DNA of 64,000 nucleotides from Punica granatum (GCF_007655135.1 NC_045132.1:6324001-6388000); one strand, 5' to 3'; numbered from the stretch's first letter, positions 37,421 through 50,979 are shown. Made by a program: numbers and translations. The notes: generated from the sequence alone by a model not told the origin.

Positions 37421-39061
37421 CTACATTATTTCCATCTCATTCTTCATTTGGACCATAGGGTATGATCTGTAATGTGCCATCCTAGAGGACCCTGCTTCAC
37501 TGTAATTCAAGCAAGGAAGCCAATTGAGCACATAAGTGCGTCCCTTCTTGTTTGTCCCGACGACCTTTCGACAAATCTCCTTTTGGGTAGGATCACTCTG
37601 CGATGAGGTATCCGTTCCTTGAGAGGCGTCTTGAGTCACATTTTGCTAACAAAATAATCAATACCAAACCATTACTCATGACGTTATATGCAAAACTCCC
37701 AAAGCAGTATAAATAAATAATTTTTTTATATGTTAACTTACATATGTCTTTGTCGCATAAGAACTAGCACATTGCTTATCTCCTTTCCGTCTATGGTATT
37801 TTTCAAACATGTTGGTCACTGAAGGTTCTGAACCTCGTGGATTTTTTTACTAAGAACAGATCGATGACTTATCATGATTATTTTCATCATGACAAAAAAG
37901 AATAACCAAATTGAGTATTTAGGAGATGCACCTCTCGACAAGCATGAGCATTGTAGGATACACTTCTACTGCAGTGGACTGAAGCTCCAACATTGGACAT
38001 TTGATTGGCCTTGTTTTGTTCACCTTCTTGAGCATAAATGTTTTTCGTCCATTCCACCTCCAACTCCTCCAAATGTGCTTCCCCAATGAACTTGGCCCTC
38101 GACTTACTCTGTCGGAGGTCGTAATACATTTGTTGTAGTCGGTTGACACGCTTATGCATGAATGCCTGCTTCATGCAACGCTCATATCGCTGATCGCAGT
38201 AAACCAAATTCTGCATATGGACAACCAATTAGTTATGAAATTAACAACGAAATAATTACGATTTAATATTCGAAGCAATCATACCTCCTACTCTTAAAAT
38301 AAGAACTCTTTCCCCTCTTATGGGACAACCCTATGAAATTTGAGTTTCAACTTCTCTGGTTTACAAAAGCGATCCATGTACATTCTTGGAATAGATGTAA
38401 CTTGGTGCCTTGAACATAATCAATCCATCTGCAAACAAGTTGATGTTATTCAAATTAAGAAAGATAATTGTCGAGGATATGTACACTTAATCTTTCAACA
38501 AAGTAAACATAAGACGTACCATCCTCTAAAGTTCGGTATAAGAAAGGGAAACCCATTGATCGTGCAGGGCTCGATAGGGTAAATGATTGTATCGTCTGGA
38601 GCAACAAACAGCAGACAACCTATCTACTGAAAAGGGGGTACTTGAGGATAACTAGGTCCCACTTGATGGTGCTTTAAATCCTTATGTACATATCCGTCTG
38701 GATGAGTATGAGGAACCTATAAACACATTTTCTCGTTTTCAAATGATATACTTAAAAAAAGCACTTATAGAGTAGACAATCAAATTTCATTTACCTATGG
38801 TTGACCATATAAACCAATCGGAGATCCGTAAACAAGTAATGGTTTGTTCGGTGATTAACTGTAGATCATCGATGATGGTTTGTTCGGTGATTGACTGTGG
38901 GTCACCGGAGATGGTTGGTTTAGTGATTGACTGTGGATCACGGGGGATGGTTGATTTGGTGATTGGTTGATCATCCTCGAGAATATGTGGTTCCGAAAGG
39001 CTGTTTCACCATCAAGGTTCTGCGATCCAGTACCCCTGTTTGGTACTTTTCCTCTTGCCAC
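37421..39061 (-). pseudogene. TNP1/Ptta (En/Spm-type) second CACTA gene, decayed
   Basis: Read on the minus strand, a proline/serine-rich start with a repeated SPNQPSPVIHSQSLNQPSPV-type unit (38860-38990) follows an ATG at 39061. Downstream, 38228-37887 encodes MKQAFMHKRVNRLQQMYYDL and SKSRAKFIGEAHLEELEVEW. 37639-37421 encodes QGTDTSSQSDPTQKE and KVVGTNKKGRTYVLNWLP. These resemble the plant transposase Ptta/En/Spm family (TNPA/TNP1-like), which binds subterminal repeats. Frames are disrupted by stops and gaps. Confidence 0.65.
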
Positions 39062-39491
39062 ATTTGTCAGTCATCTGCATTAATAGAACATTCAGATGTT
39101 TTGATTAATTCATAATAAAATGAAGAATAGTTGTATATATGAGTATTTGTGAAGGAATGTATAATTAAATTACCTAATGTTCAAAATAATATAAATGAAA
39201 TCAAGTTTTCACATGAACACATTCCAAATCTCCATATCGAGGCAAGTCATCTTCATCATCATTACTATATGAATCCTCATCATCATCCTCATTCTCTTCA
39301 ATTTCGTTGTGGCAATCTTCTACCATATCTTCTTGTTGAGCATATGCCATAGGATTATTAATATCGACTAAGGAGTAAATAGGGCCACTGTCGGTTAGTG
39401 ATCCAACATGTGACAGCTCTTCGTTTTGATAAGCAAGTTCCAAGGACTCTTGAACTTCAACTTTTTCCTTCGGCTTTTTTCTTAAGGTTTA

Positions 39492-39682
39492 TTGCACCAT
39501 ATAGTCTACCGTTGACATATATTCTTAGATCTATCCCAATGTCGATTTTTTGCCAGAGATATCCTAACGTTGTGATTTTTGTTTTGGTGACATCAAACTA
39601 ACAACGTTGGGATACCTTAGGCAAAAAATCGACATTGGGATAGATTTAAGAATATATGTCAACCTTAGGTTATATGGTGTAA
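39492..39682. mobile_element. Hairpin MITE (191 bp), TSD TA
   Basis: Nearly the whole element is an inverted repeat. Left TTGCACCATATAG and minus-strand right TTACACCATATAACC are followed in both arms by GTTGACATATATTCTTA and TCTATCCCAATGTCGATTTT. TA flanks both ends (39490-39491 and 39683-39684). It lies inside the TNP2 C-terminal coding region, next to the MULE. Confidence 0.8.
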
Positions 39683-39860
39683 TATACCCTTCTTCTTTTT
39701 GGGAAAAGTACAAAAACCCCCTTGTGATTTAAGGTTGGGACAAATAGCATTATGTGCTTTTTCTAGGGACATATAACACCATGTGCTTTAATCCGTCAGA
39801 CATAGGTGATAACACCATTAAATTTCTTTTCAATAGACCATTTTGCCCTCAATACATTTT

Positions 39861-41190
39861 TAAGCCATTTTTCAATTAATTTTTTTCTTTTTTTTTCCTA
39901 ATATGAGAACCAACTTTAGGGTAGACATCAGGGAAAAACATGTCACTGAAAGGATAAAGGCTTATCCTTTGTTTGACCTTTTCCTTTAGGGTACAAAATC
40001 AAATTTCCTAAAACTTCCATTGATGGTTTGAATTCTGAAAGAACAATAGCTTCTCCTTTGTCTGAGCTCGTTAGCAAGCAAGCAAGGAGCCTTGAAGGGA
40101 GGGAGACTACGAGTACAATCCGTCGCCGGTCGTGATTGGCCGTTAATGGAGTTTAGGTCGATTGTCATTATTAAGCTCCAAAAGTGACCAAGCAGGAGCA
40201 GCTAGCACTGTTGAGGTATTTTCGCTTGCTTTCTTGTTCATTATCACTGTGAAGTTTTTCGAGCTGTGGGTTTGATGCTCTGTCTTTCAACTAGAATTGA
40301 GGTTTGAGGTCGATGGTAGAACAAAGAAATGAATGAAACCCTCCAATTTTGTGAAGTATTAAGAATTTGTGTTTGCTTGAGGAAAGGGGGCAAACGAATG
40401 GTTGTAAGGAAAATGGAAGATGAGGGACATGTTTAGTAGCTTATCACAATTATTGCTTCAGCTTAAACGGGAAAAGAAAGGCATTTCTTGTCGATAGAAG
40501 TAGCGCTCTGATTCCCGAAATTGTTTGAATTCTGAAAGGGCAAAATTAGGCTTTCCATTGTTTGAGCTCATCGGCTAGCAAGCTATTTTTAATCTCACAT
40601 GGCAGTGGGCTCACAGTCACATGCTTCAACTTCCCTTTCTCTAAGAGACACCCCAATTATGAAAGAATTAGTGATAAACCTTAATCTATTGTAGAAGCAT
40701 GAAAGAACTATGAATGATTCATGTATTTGCAGCACCAATCCTGCCAACTTTATGTAAAGAGTTGGCAAGAGCTGATTTTTCAACATTTGGAACCCCAACC
40801 AACATCATTGTTATTGTAGAACTAGAGTAGTCTATCTTCTTCAATTGTCACATATGAGCTTGTAAGAAATTAAGGAACTACACCATGAGGAATCGATTAA
40901 CTTACTGATATGGAAATTATATTGAAAAAAATAAATTGTTGATATGGGATTCACATGCATTGAGAAATTAAAGAGTCTCAAATCTTAATGATCATGAAAA
41001 TTCCTCCTAATATAGTCAAAAGTTTTAAGAGTCGTGGATATGGATCAAATCTAAACATGTTAAGTTGTGTATTATATTTTTATAGTGGAGGGGAAAGGAA
41101 AGAAACTGCGAGTAAACTGATTTGCATATTAATTGATTTGATTGTATTGAATTATTAAATGATTTATTCATTCATGTTACAAAGACCAAA
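39861..41190. other. Non-coding 5' part of the MULE
   Basis: There is no recognised coding sequence between the left TIR and the transposase pseudogene. It presumably holds the old promoter and leader of the element. Confidence 0.4.
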
Positions 41191-43950
41191 ATGTCAACTT
41201 CATTGAAAGAGAATTCTATTAAGGAGGAGCCTTCCGTGATTACTCAAGAGGAACTACACCCTGGTGTGATTACACAAGAACCTAATTGTAGCTACACAAC
41301 AGAAGTTTCTAGGCAGGTTCCTGCATATGATAAGGATGATGGTGATGGTGGATATGGGGATTCCACTGATGAATCACGTGAGGATGAGGGGGATAATGAA
41401 GACTCCGTATGGGTTAATGTAGGAAATGAAGCGAAGATGATGATGTATTCGGGTTTGGTTAGTTGCTCGAACAATTGGACCAATTTTATGTTAAGAGCAA
41501 TGAAGATATTGAAAGTGAAGACAACACAAATGACTTTGATGAGAATATGGACGAATTTCTCGAAGAAAGGATTTGTGATGATTTGCATAACTTAAGGGGA
41601 TCAAATGGTGAAAGGGAAATGGATGGGCACCTAGAGTTTGTTGCATGTGTAGGTATCAAAGACCACAATTATTAGTTGGAATGAAATTTGCAAATGTTAA
41701 GGAGTTTAGGGCTGCACTAGGGGAATGGTGCATGACGATGAATTATGATTTTAAGTGGCAACATGATGAAGGTACAAGGTGTACTTCCATTTGCAAACAT
41801 AGGTTAATTTGCAAGTTCAAAGTTCATGCTGTGAAGTTTGCTGATGAAAGTACTTTCCAGATAAGGACTTTCATACCTGAACATACATGCGGATGTGAGA
41901 ACATTAATCACTTGGTGTTAGCCTTATACCTAGCTAAAAGATACCAATATGACTTCAAGGAGAATTCAAAGCTAGATGTTCATACATTTCAAACCAAAAT
42001 ATAAAGGGAGTTGGGTTGTGAAGTTAGTTTAAAGAAGATCTACACGGCTAAAGCTAACACAATAAAGAATGTTGAGGGAGACCAATTAGAGCAGTATTGC
42101 ATAATAAGAAATTCTGGAGCAATAATTCTGGAGGAAGACAAGAAGTGTTGTTAAAATTTATGTAGATTCTCAACCTCTAACCATAATAGATGGAGTTCCA
42201 AAAAACTGCCCCCACGGTTCCAAAGGTAATATGACTTTATTTATTTGTCGTTTACGATGAATTTCTGATAACATTGCCAAGTAATTTCAATGTTTCATTT
42301 TCTTTGGCAGAATCTTTGTTTCCTTTAACGCCATGAAGTACGGCTTCATACATCGGTGTAAACCCTTTATTGGTATAGATGGCTGCCATCTAAAATCACA
42401 TAATAGAGGACATTTACTTTCTGCTATAGTTAAGGACGGCAATGAGAACATTTTTCAAGTAGCCATGGCTGTAGTTGAGCAAGAAAATAGTGAGAGTTGG
42501 GTTTGGTTTCTTACAAAGTTATTAGATGCCATTTCAAGTGAAACTCTCGAGTTCGCTTTCATGTCTGACATGTAAAAGGTAACTACAATCATGTATTTAC
42601 TTATTTCACATACTTTATACGACTGTAATGTGCTAACTTTACGAGATATTTTGAATGTTAGGGGCTGGTGCAGGCATTTGAGGAGCATTTTCCAAGACTA
42701 AACCATAGGTACTGTTTGAAGCACCTATCGGACAATTTTAAGAAGCAGTGGAAAGGAAAGCAGGAAATGGACATTGTATGGGAGGCAGCATCTACAACAA
42801 CTATCAAATGTTTTGAAGTTGCAATGAAGAAAAGCTACAACTTGAACAAATGCTAGTAGCAAATAGGAAATGTGAAGAGAGTAAATGACCCCATTCGTGG
42901 CTATGCAAACCGAATCCCTCTCTTTGGTCCAAGTCTCATTTCAAATCTACTTGTAAGTGTGATTTGTTGGTGAATAATCTAGCTGAATCATTCAATGCTT
43001 ACATTGTTAGAGCTAGACACACCTATTTTATCTATGTTTGAATGGATAAGGAGAATGCTAATGAGGAGATTTTATGTGAAAAAAACTAGGATGGAGCAAT
43101 ACAAAGGCCTAATAACCCTTAATATCTAATAGAAACTTGAGGAAAATAAGATAGAGAGTTGGAACAGAATAGTAGTACCTGCTGAGGAGAAAAAAATTTG
43201 AGATTGATTGTTACATAAACATGTTTTCTGTGAATTTACATGTCAAGATTTGTACATGTACGATGTAAGACATTATTGGTGTTCCATGTGATCATGCTAT
43301 TGCTTGCATTTACAAAAATAGAAAGACTCAATAACACTATGTGCATTCTTATTACTCTAAAGAGACATATTTAAAGGAATATAGTCAGATTATTGTCCCA
43401 TTACCAGATAAGAGTACTTGGAAGGGGAAAAACCAATGAGTAGACCCTCCAATTGTGTAAAAACCACATGGTAGGCCTAAAAAGGTCCAGAAAAAGATAG
43501 ATAGTAAAGTAAAAAACCCTTACAAGTGTCTAGAGCCAACAGACCTATCAAGTGCGGCAATTGTAGAAGAACTGGGCATAATGTGACGAGTTGCAGAGCA
43601 ACTATCACAAGAAAGACACCCTGGCAAAGAAGAGCGAGGCTGAAAACGGAAAAAGAAGCAAATCGGGCTGCTGGTAGGGGTTCAAGAACTCAGATACAAG
43701 CAGATGGTGCAAATTCACCTACAAATAACTCAACTCAAACAACTCAAAGCACCCGAAATGAAACCATAAAAAAGGTAAAAAAAAGTTTGTTTTATTCGAT
43801 TTCACAAACACCACACGCTTCAAATTTCATACATGCTCGTGTTCTTATTGTTATAGATTCCAGTGCAAAGGAAAAGAATTGCATCTACCCAAGAACAAAG
43901 AAGAACTTCAAGGAAGTCAGCTCTAGTCGGAGAAGATAACACTGCAAAAA
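41191..43950 (+). pseudogene. MuDR/MULE transposase, decayed
   Basis: An acidic N-terminus (41330-41430) is followed by the MuDR DNA-binding region (41680-42000: VGMKFANVKEFRAALGEW, CKHRLICKFKVHAV). Next comes the MULE DDE domain (42333-42575: FIGIDGCHLKSHNRGHLLSA, ENSESWVWFLTKLLDA) and HRYCLKHLSDNFKKQWKG (42698-42750). SWIM-type zinc-finger remnants such as GVPCDHAIACIYKN (about 43275-43320) precede a CCHC zinc knuckle, CGNCRRTGHNVTSC (43550-43600). Stops and frameshifts break it into at least five segments. This order is standard for plant MuDR-type transposases. Confidence 0.88.
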
Positions 43951-46900
43951 AGAGACAGAAGGCAACCCATCCAGCTTCGATATAAGGAGGAGCATCTTAG
44001 AGGAGATTAGTGTTGATTACACCTGACCTTAGAGGAGATTGGTTTATATACTTTTGTAAAGACATGTCCGTCACTAAGACCTTACTTTAATGGGTAGTAG
44101 GAAGCTTTTGATATTTAATGTGGTTTAACTGGTCCCCAAACAATTCCCATGTGATGTTGTGAACTTAAATAGTATTGACAAGTGATCATGTAAATAAAAT
44201 ATTATTTTATCTTCAACCTTGTCTACTTACATAAGTCTCACTTTCTTTCGATAGGAGGCATGAGTCTCTTTTTAAAGTTTATCTGATGCTAGATTTGAGT
44301 GATTATGTATGTATGTATGTATTTATTTACTATTTATTTTGGGATAGACCACACCTTTGTGGTTTGGGATTGGGATAAATCGTAGCATTGTGGTTTGAGA
44401 TTGGAACACATCACACCACTATGGTTTGTGTTAGGACAAATCGCACACTACAAGGGTAATTTTGGAATTTAGAAATATTTTATTTAAAAAAAAGTTTCTA
44501 ATGGAAAAACTAACGGTGGTACCCCTATGTCTGATGGAGTAAAGCACAGAGTGTTATATGTCCTTGGGAAAAGCACATGATGCTATTTGTCCCAACCTCA
44601 AACCATAATGGAGTTTTTTGTACTTTCTCCCCTGTTTTTTTAATAGTTCGTCATTGAGATCCACTTCTGTCTCAGCTCGAATATGGTACATAATAAACAT
44701 GTCTTGCATGATGTGCAATAATGAAGGGATCATAATCTTGAATCTTGTGTTTGTGCCTAACTTTGGTGATCCCAGTCTCATGATCCATTCACGTTCCCAT
44801 ACCAAAAGTAGGATCGCACCATTCACAAAATAATAGGACTACCGTCTTGATAGTTAATCTATGATATTCCGACTCTATCACCTCCTTTAATATATCGTAA
44901 TAATCATGTCATCCATCCCTCCGCACCGATATTCCACAATTCGTGGTCGTTCTATATTAGTCGAGTTAATCAGTTTTGAATTTGTAACCATTAATGAAAT
45001 GCATCTGATATGTCTTTAAGCGCCTGTTGTGACCCCCAAGAACGCGTAGTGTTTCATTCCATGAGTTAGGTATACATAGGCTTGGGAATATGCAACATTG
45101 AATGTGAGTTTGATTTATTAACCATGTATTTACCACTTGCTCGAACCATTTGACAAAGTCATCATTAGTTTTCTCTCATACTTGATATTGAGTAACATTC
45201 AAACTAGTAGTGAATATATTACATTATCAAATAGGGTCAAAGTAGTTAGATTAAATCTATACATCATATGGATTACATTCAGAAAGTTTTGTCCCTGTAG
45301 ATAAGGTTTTAAGGGATATTTACTCATAGTATGGCTTAACCTCGAGGTAATCAAGTAACACCATAAAGCTTGCGACTTAAAACTCTGCATCGTTCAAGTA
45401 TCTCTTATCACTAGTTCCCGCATGACGTCTCAGTTGATTGAAATCTCATACGTTAGAGGCGAAGTGCTGGATGCCCCACCATCATTATTACTAGGGACTC
45501 GTATTCTTAGACTATAAACATCAGCTTGTAAATACTATGAGCATAAATTTACTATCTCCATGCTCAAATATTTCATGCATATTGACTCTTCAACACGAGC
45601 TTTTTGCCTAATAATCTGCTTTAGTTTGCAAAGATACCTCTCGAATGGATACATCAACTTGAATTGAATGGGCCTTTCGTTCTGTGCTTCATCTATCAAA
45701 TGTACTAGCAAATGCTCCATGCAATCGAAAAACGCGAGGGAAAGATCCTCTCCAACTTGCACAAGATCATGGGTATATTCCGCTCCATCACGTCCAAGTC
45801 TTCGTGCCTTAAAGTCATGAAATACAAATCTTTGAAAAATTTACCGAGCTCTGACAGGGGTTTCCATATGTGATTGAGCAAGTCTCTAAATGCGATAGGC
45901 AATAATTGTTCCATGAATATGTAACAATCATGACTCTTTTACCCTTGAAAGGTACATTGATCGAGACCAACTGATCTTGCTACATTGGATGAATATCCAT
46001 TTGGCATCTCAAGGTTACTCACCCATTCACAAATCTTTCGTTTCTGATAGTGTGAGAACGTATATTGGGTCTTGGGCATTTGAAGGCCTTTGCCTCTTCC
46101 TTCCATCAGATGTAATTCGAGGACTGTTACACCCCATTTTCAAGTTCATTCGAGCATTGATGTTGTCTTTTTATCATACTCTTAATGTCCATGATGGTAT
46201 TGAAAATATTGTTGAAGACATTCTTCTAAATGTGCATGACATCTAAGTTATGTCGGATGAGGTGACCCCTTCCAGTATGGCAACTCTCAAAAGATGTTGT
46301 GCTTGTTGAATTGTGATTCTTCCCATAATCATCATCATTGACATGCCTTCCTTCTTTCGTTACTTTCTTCACGTTATAGCTAACTCACCCGAATATTTGT
46401 CGATCATCTACCATCAGGGGCAATTCTTCTCCCTCAATACTTCATATATGGATGGTTTTTCGGCAAGAATGTTCTCTGACAATCGAATCAACTATTCTTA
46501 CAGCCATGTTTAAGTGTGAATACTTTGTTGTAACTCATACAGTGAGGACTTGCCAATTTTCCAGCAATCACCCAACCCCATAACATACCATAAGCCAAGA
46601 AATTATTTATAGTTCACATCAAAATAGCCCTCACGTTAAAGTTTTGACTTGTCGAAGCATCATAAGTAGTAATCCTAATATGTTACAACTCATTTAGCTC
46701 ATTAATAAGTGGCAACAAATTAAAATCTATCATTGACTTTAGATTTTTTGGCCCAAGTATGATACATGTCAGAAATATATACTCCGACCTTATACACAAT
46801 TCTAAAGGCAAGTTTTACATAACAATAATGACATGCCAACACGAGCAAGACTTCTTCCCTCTTTTGAAAGGAGCGAACCGGTCTAAACATAATCTGAGCC

Positions 46901-47423
46901 AACCATTACGAGGGTTAGATTTGAAATCTGAGTAAACATCGTCGAATTGCTTTCAAGATCTCCAATCAGATGGATGACACATTACATTTTCAGCGCGAAG
47001 ATTCTCGTAATGCCATCTCATGTTGCCTGCTGAGATCGGATATGCATAAAGCCTTTTCAATCTCGAGATGAGAGGCAAGTAGTGAAATTGTTTCCTTGCC
47101 ACTACCTTAATTTTGCTTTTAGCATCATAATGACATTTGTATATCTTATCACCATAGAATTTGCACCTATTACAACTAGCATTGTCCTTATAATACAACA
47201 TACACCCTTTTGGACAATAATAAAAAGTTACGGTGCTCAATCCAAGACTTGACACTAAATTATCCGCCATCATTCATAGGAAAGCAACTGTGTATCATGG
47301 CCAGAAGCTCATTGATCGCACTTAGGCCACATTGTAATCACTTTCGACTCTCAGTAATCTAGCAGCAAACCTTAATGCGGAGTGATAGGTCTCTAGATTT
47401 GGCTCATCAACAACAAACATTAA

Positions 47424-47707
47424 TACTCCGTTTGGTTTTGTAATCAAGTTTTTAAAATTTTAACTCTAATTTTAACTCTACTCATTATACAACAAAAATC
47501 AACAACACAATTATTACTTTTTCCCTTTTTAATACTAAATTCTCTCAACTATCCATTACTTTTTCTACAATTTAACAACATAAGCATTACTTTCTTTTAA
47601 CTATTCATTACTTTTTCACACTTTTTCTCATAATTCAATAATACAATCATTACAACCCAATTAAAATTAAAACTCAATTCTACTTAACTCTAAAACCAAA
47701 CACACCA
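47424..47707. mobile_element. Tourist-like MITE, family T, copy in TNP2
   Basis: Ends are TACTCCGTTTGGTTTTG and, on the minus strand, TGGTGTGTTTGGTTTTAG. TAA is duplicated at 47421-47423 and 47708-47710. The interior matches 4157-4471 closely. It interrupts the TNP2 gene between its N-terminal domain and the transposase core. Confidence 0.75.
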
Positions 47708-48110
47708 TAAAGATCCTAAATGCATTTTATACCCATAATCCTGCCTCACCCCATCATAGACCATGTTCCCATACTTATCCAATGGATTCCCATAAATCCC
47801 AATTGCATTCGAATTTGCTACCACTCCAGCAAAACTAGAAGTTGCATAAGGATCGACTTCCCCATTATTACTCCAATACTAATAGTTAGGCTTGATACCT
47901 TTCCGATACAAATGTTCATGAACCTCAGTGAGTGGTAAAAAACACCATTTGGTCTAACACTTTAAGCATGGACACTGAATTTTCCCCCTTACTCAATTTG
48001 GTAAACTGGAAGCATGCTCCGATAATGTTTTCCCCCCATCAATGAACTCTTGCCTAATACCTCAACGATTCAGATTATTCTTATTGTACATCCATTCTCA
48101 ATGTGGAGGG

Positions 48111-48970
48111 ATATTCATATAAACACATTGCTTAAAAAATACAAACAGTAGACATCACATCAATTAATCAATCAATCACATAGGCACAAACAATAACTAA
48201 TATTCAGATCTCCTTATTACACCGCAGCAAACAATACAAACATAACCAAATCCATAATGTGAAGGCTCAACCACTTCTCCAAACGTCATTCTCCTTCCCC
48301 ACAATTCTAAAATGGCAACTAACTAGGTTCATATACAATTAATTTAACTAAACTTAATGTTTCAATTAAAACTACACGTTAATTATATATAAGTAAACGT
48401 AATATTATACCTTCAATGCAACTTAGCAACAAGTGTAAGGGGATTATGGACCGTGCAAGAACCTATATAACATAAAATATTATAATTAGGCAATTTCACG
48501 CCTTGGACATATTATTTTTCGTCAAATTAATTCAGCAATTAAATTAATTATTTCTAATTTTCATCATACATTATAGTTATATATTTTTTTAATTAATTAA
48601 TTATATGCCAAATTTTCATCAAATTTTTAATTACATTATTCTAATTTTCACAAAAGTAACAACTCATTAATTTTCATCAATTACAGTATTCTAATTACAA
48701 TTTCTTATGTAAAAATTTTATTTTCATCAAGTAGAATATATTTACATTCTAATTTTTGTCACACGTTCTAATTACAATATTTGTTATGTAAATAATTCAT
48801 TAATTTATTTTTTAAAAAATTATAAGCTCAACAAAATATTTAAAAAATTCAAATTTAACTTATAAATTAAAAAAACACAAATTCTAATTTGTAATTAAAA
48901 AGAGTAATTTATATATACAAATTAGTGGAAGGGGTGACGAGCTAAATGCCGAGGCCCGAGGGAGGGGGAA
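48111..48970. other. AT-rich CACTA 5' non-coding region, left of Copia
   Basis: This is presumably leader or promoter of the CACTA element, split from its right part (57965-58589) by the Copia insertion. No reading frame is recognised. Confidence 0.4.
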
Positions 48971-50979
48971 GGTGTTGGATAACCGAGCACGTGCGCAGCG
49001 GAAAGTTTAATTACGATAAAAATCAAATTTTTATCGCGTGCTCGTTCAATCAAAAACTTCAAGATCACATCTTGACATAAGAATCACCTTCTAAACGAAT
49101 AGATAACATCACACAATGAATCCATAAGAAAAGTTACGAACTTTTCACTAACCTTATTGATTCGAGTCGATCAAATTAGCCGTCCAAGTGTCCGGCCTCT
49201 AGCTCGTCCACATGAGCACGTCTCCACCGAGATTAGACTCCTCTTGACCTGTACGCTTCGATCTAGGTCACCGATCTCGAACGGAATCCTCACGGAATGA
49301 AAGGATCTTTTCAAGGACGCCAAGGACAACACCGAAACGCCGAATCAGATCCGAGAAGAACTCCGATCAGCCTCGGGAGTTCACGGCAACAATTGTTCAG
49401 CCGTCTCTCCTCTTCCTCTCTTTCTAATATTAGGGCTTTCGATCAATTAACCTCTTCCTCTCTTTCTAATATTAGGGCTTTCGATCAATTAACCTCTTCC
49501 TCTCTTTCTAATATTAGGGTTTTCGATCAATTAACCTCTTCCTCTCTTTCTAATATTAGGGTTTTCGATCAATTAACCTCTAGGGTTAACCGTAAGAACA
49601 TATCTATATATATTCTTACCCTAGGGACTAAAATGCAATTATTAATTAATCCGAATTAATTAATAAATCACAAATGAGTCCTCACAATTTAAGTCATCCA
49701 ATGACTTACCCTTATAGTTAGAAAGAAAGATTAAATAAGTCCTTGACACGAGTTTCTATCAATAGACAATCTATTTACAGAAACTTTCCAAATAAGGAAA
49801 CTATCGTATTTCCTTAATATATTTATCCTTGATATTGAACTCGGCTTCAGGATGTGCTAGCACCCTTACAACCACATTGCAAGCTTCGTTCGATAATTAA
49901 TTTCTAATTAACATCCTTAATTAGAATTAATTCTTTTTTCGGTTTAGACACGCTCAATGTGTGTGACTAACTAGGTTCATCATCAAATGGCAATGGTATT
50001 ATAGTATCAACTCATTTGATACTACCAGAAACTCTTTCTGTTACCGAAAGCATAATTCCCAAAATGCCCTTGGTTCCCAAAGTTCACGAGTGACACCTAG
50101 CAGCATATCGTGACAATCCAAAAGATGACGAATGTATAATTGGAACATTCTGATGAACCTCTGATCGTATATACCATGCACTGAATCCTTTCACTACAAG
50201 ATCCCAATCTAGCCAGAGTTACGGTAAATGCCAAACTCTAAAGCCGATCATATGGACTCTCTAATTTCATTCTTAGATCTGTAGCACTTGAACATAAACT
50301 CTTTTCTATTCAAGTCTATCTACCCGGCCGAGGATTTCTCGATCCAAAATAAAACTCATATCCATAGGACATTTTTCCTGTTTACTCAGGTTAGTGAATC
50401 CCGTCTTGATCAGACACCTAACTCCAAGTATAACTAATTAGGACCACTATCTGCCGAATACTCACGCTAAGCACAAATACATTAGCAGTAGCAAATCCTA
50501 ATTACCTATACTTGAGATAGCGTTCCATCTCAGGTCTAAGGACTATATGCACTAATACGATCCAGATAACATTCATTGACATTAGTAAATTACCGTATGA
50601 ATGTTATCTGCACGTCATTCGACTACTTATCATATAAGTATCCACATATCTGTCATGATAACAGTTATCAAATAGCATGAGACTCACTACTCCATCTTCA
50701 TTAGTATCTGTATACTAATCATGGAAACAGACAGAGGTAACGATCTATCTGGAGAAATAATGTCCAATTAAGTCTCCTACGATCGTGAACAGTTTAAAGA
50801 TATTCTTACCGAATTACTTCGTCACTCATATTCTTAACTCTTAAGAATGAAGCATTCAAAATATCTTAAGGACTTTATTCTAATAAACATAGACAATATA
50901 CGAATAATAGAATAAACATTATTGCCATAAAAGGAATTATTCAAATACATAAATCAAGCTCTAGGGCATATCACTAACA
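48971..50979 (-). repeat. Copia 3' LTR (2009 bp)
   Basis: It matches 56451-57964 apart from two blocks present only here (48991-49221 and about 49264-49528). Substitutions in the shared 1.4 kb were counted by eye at about 17-18. It contains a 42-bp tandem array at 49409-49576. Confidence 0.93.
49409..49576. repeat. 42-bp tandem repeat, four copies, inside the LTR
   Basis: Units start at 49409, 49451, 49493 and 49535, each CCTCTTCCTCTCTTTCTAAT plus 22 more bases. Copies 1-2 differ from 3-4 by one base (GGGCTTT against GGGTTTT). The 5' LTR has a single copy. Confidence 0.95.

Larger units (their letters stand above)
39701..44632 (+). mobile_element. Mutator-like element (MULE) with long TIRs
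   Basis: The left arm (39701-39860) and right arm (about 44480-44632, read on the minus strand) share AAAGTACAAAAA, GGTTGGGACAAATAGCAT, ATGTGCTTTT, GGACATATAACAC and CAGACATAGG. This is a TIR of roughly 140 bp, as in MULEs. The arms enclose a decayed MuDR-type transposase. The 9-bp flanks are T-rich and match at about six of nine positions, so the target duplication is only suggestive. It is inserted in the C-terminal coding part of the CACTA TNP2 gene. Confidence 0.75.
39190..48110 (-). pseudogene. CACTA TNP2/TNPD transposase, decayed and interrupted
   Basis: In order on the minus strand, the transposase-associated domain appears near 47930-47780 (VHEHLYRKGIKPNY, WSNNGEVD). 47273-46953 encodes YYCPKGCMLYYKDN, HYLPLISRLKRLYAYP and MRWHYENLR. 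46900-46740 encodes RFAPFKRGKKSCSCW and IFLTCIILG. 45914-45540 encodes LLPIAFRDLLNHIWKPLSEL, IPMILCKLERIFP, LMYPFERYLCKLK and QKARVEESIC. The C-terminal YDPFIIAHHARHVYYVPYSS is near 44735-44675. It resumes beyond the MULE and hairpin MITE at 39480-39190 with VEVQESLELAYQNEELSHVG. This is the TNP2 transposase of plant CACTA elements. Stops, frameshifts and three insertions make it non-functional. Confidence 0.88.

Noticed and set aside
36603..48970. Reading the TNP1, MULE and TNP2 segments as three independent host genes
   Set aside because: Each matches a known transposase family. TNP2 continues on both sides of the MULE, and long TIRs bound the MULE, so they are nested elements.
49409..49576. 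Regularly spaced repeats that could suggest a CRISPR array
   Set aside because: Units are directly adjacent 42-bp tandem copies with no spacers, inside a plant retrotransposon LTR.
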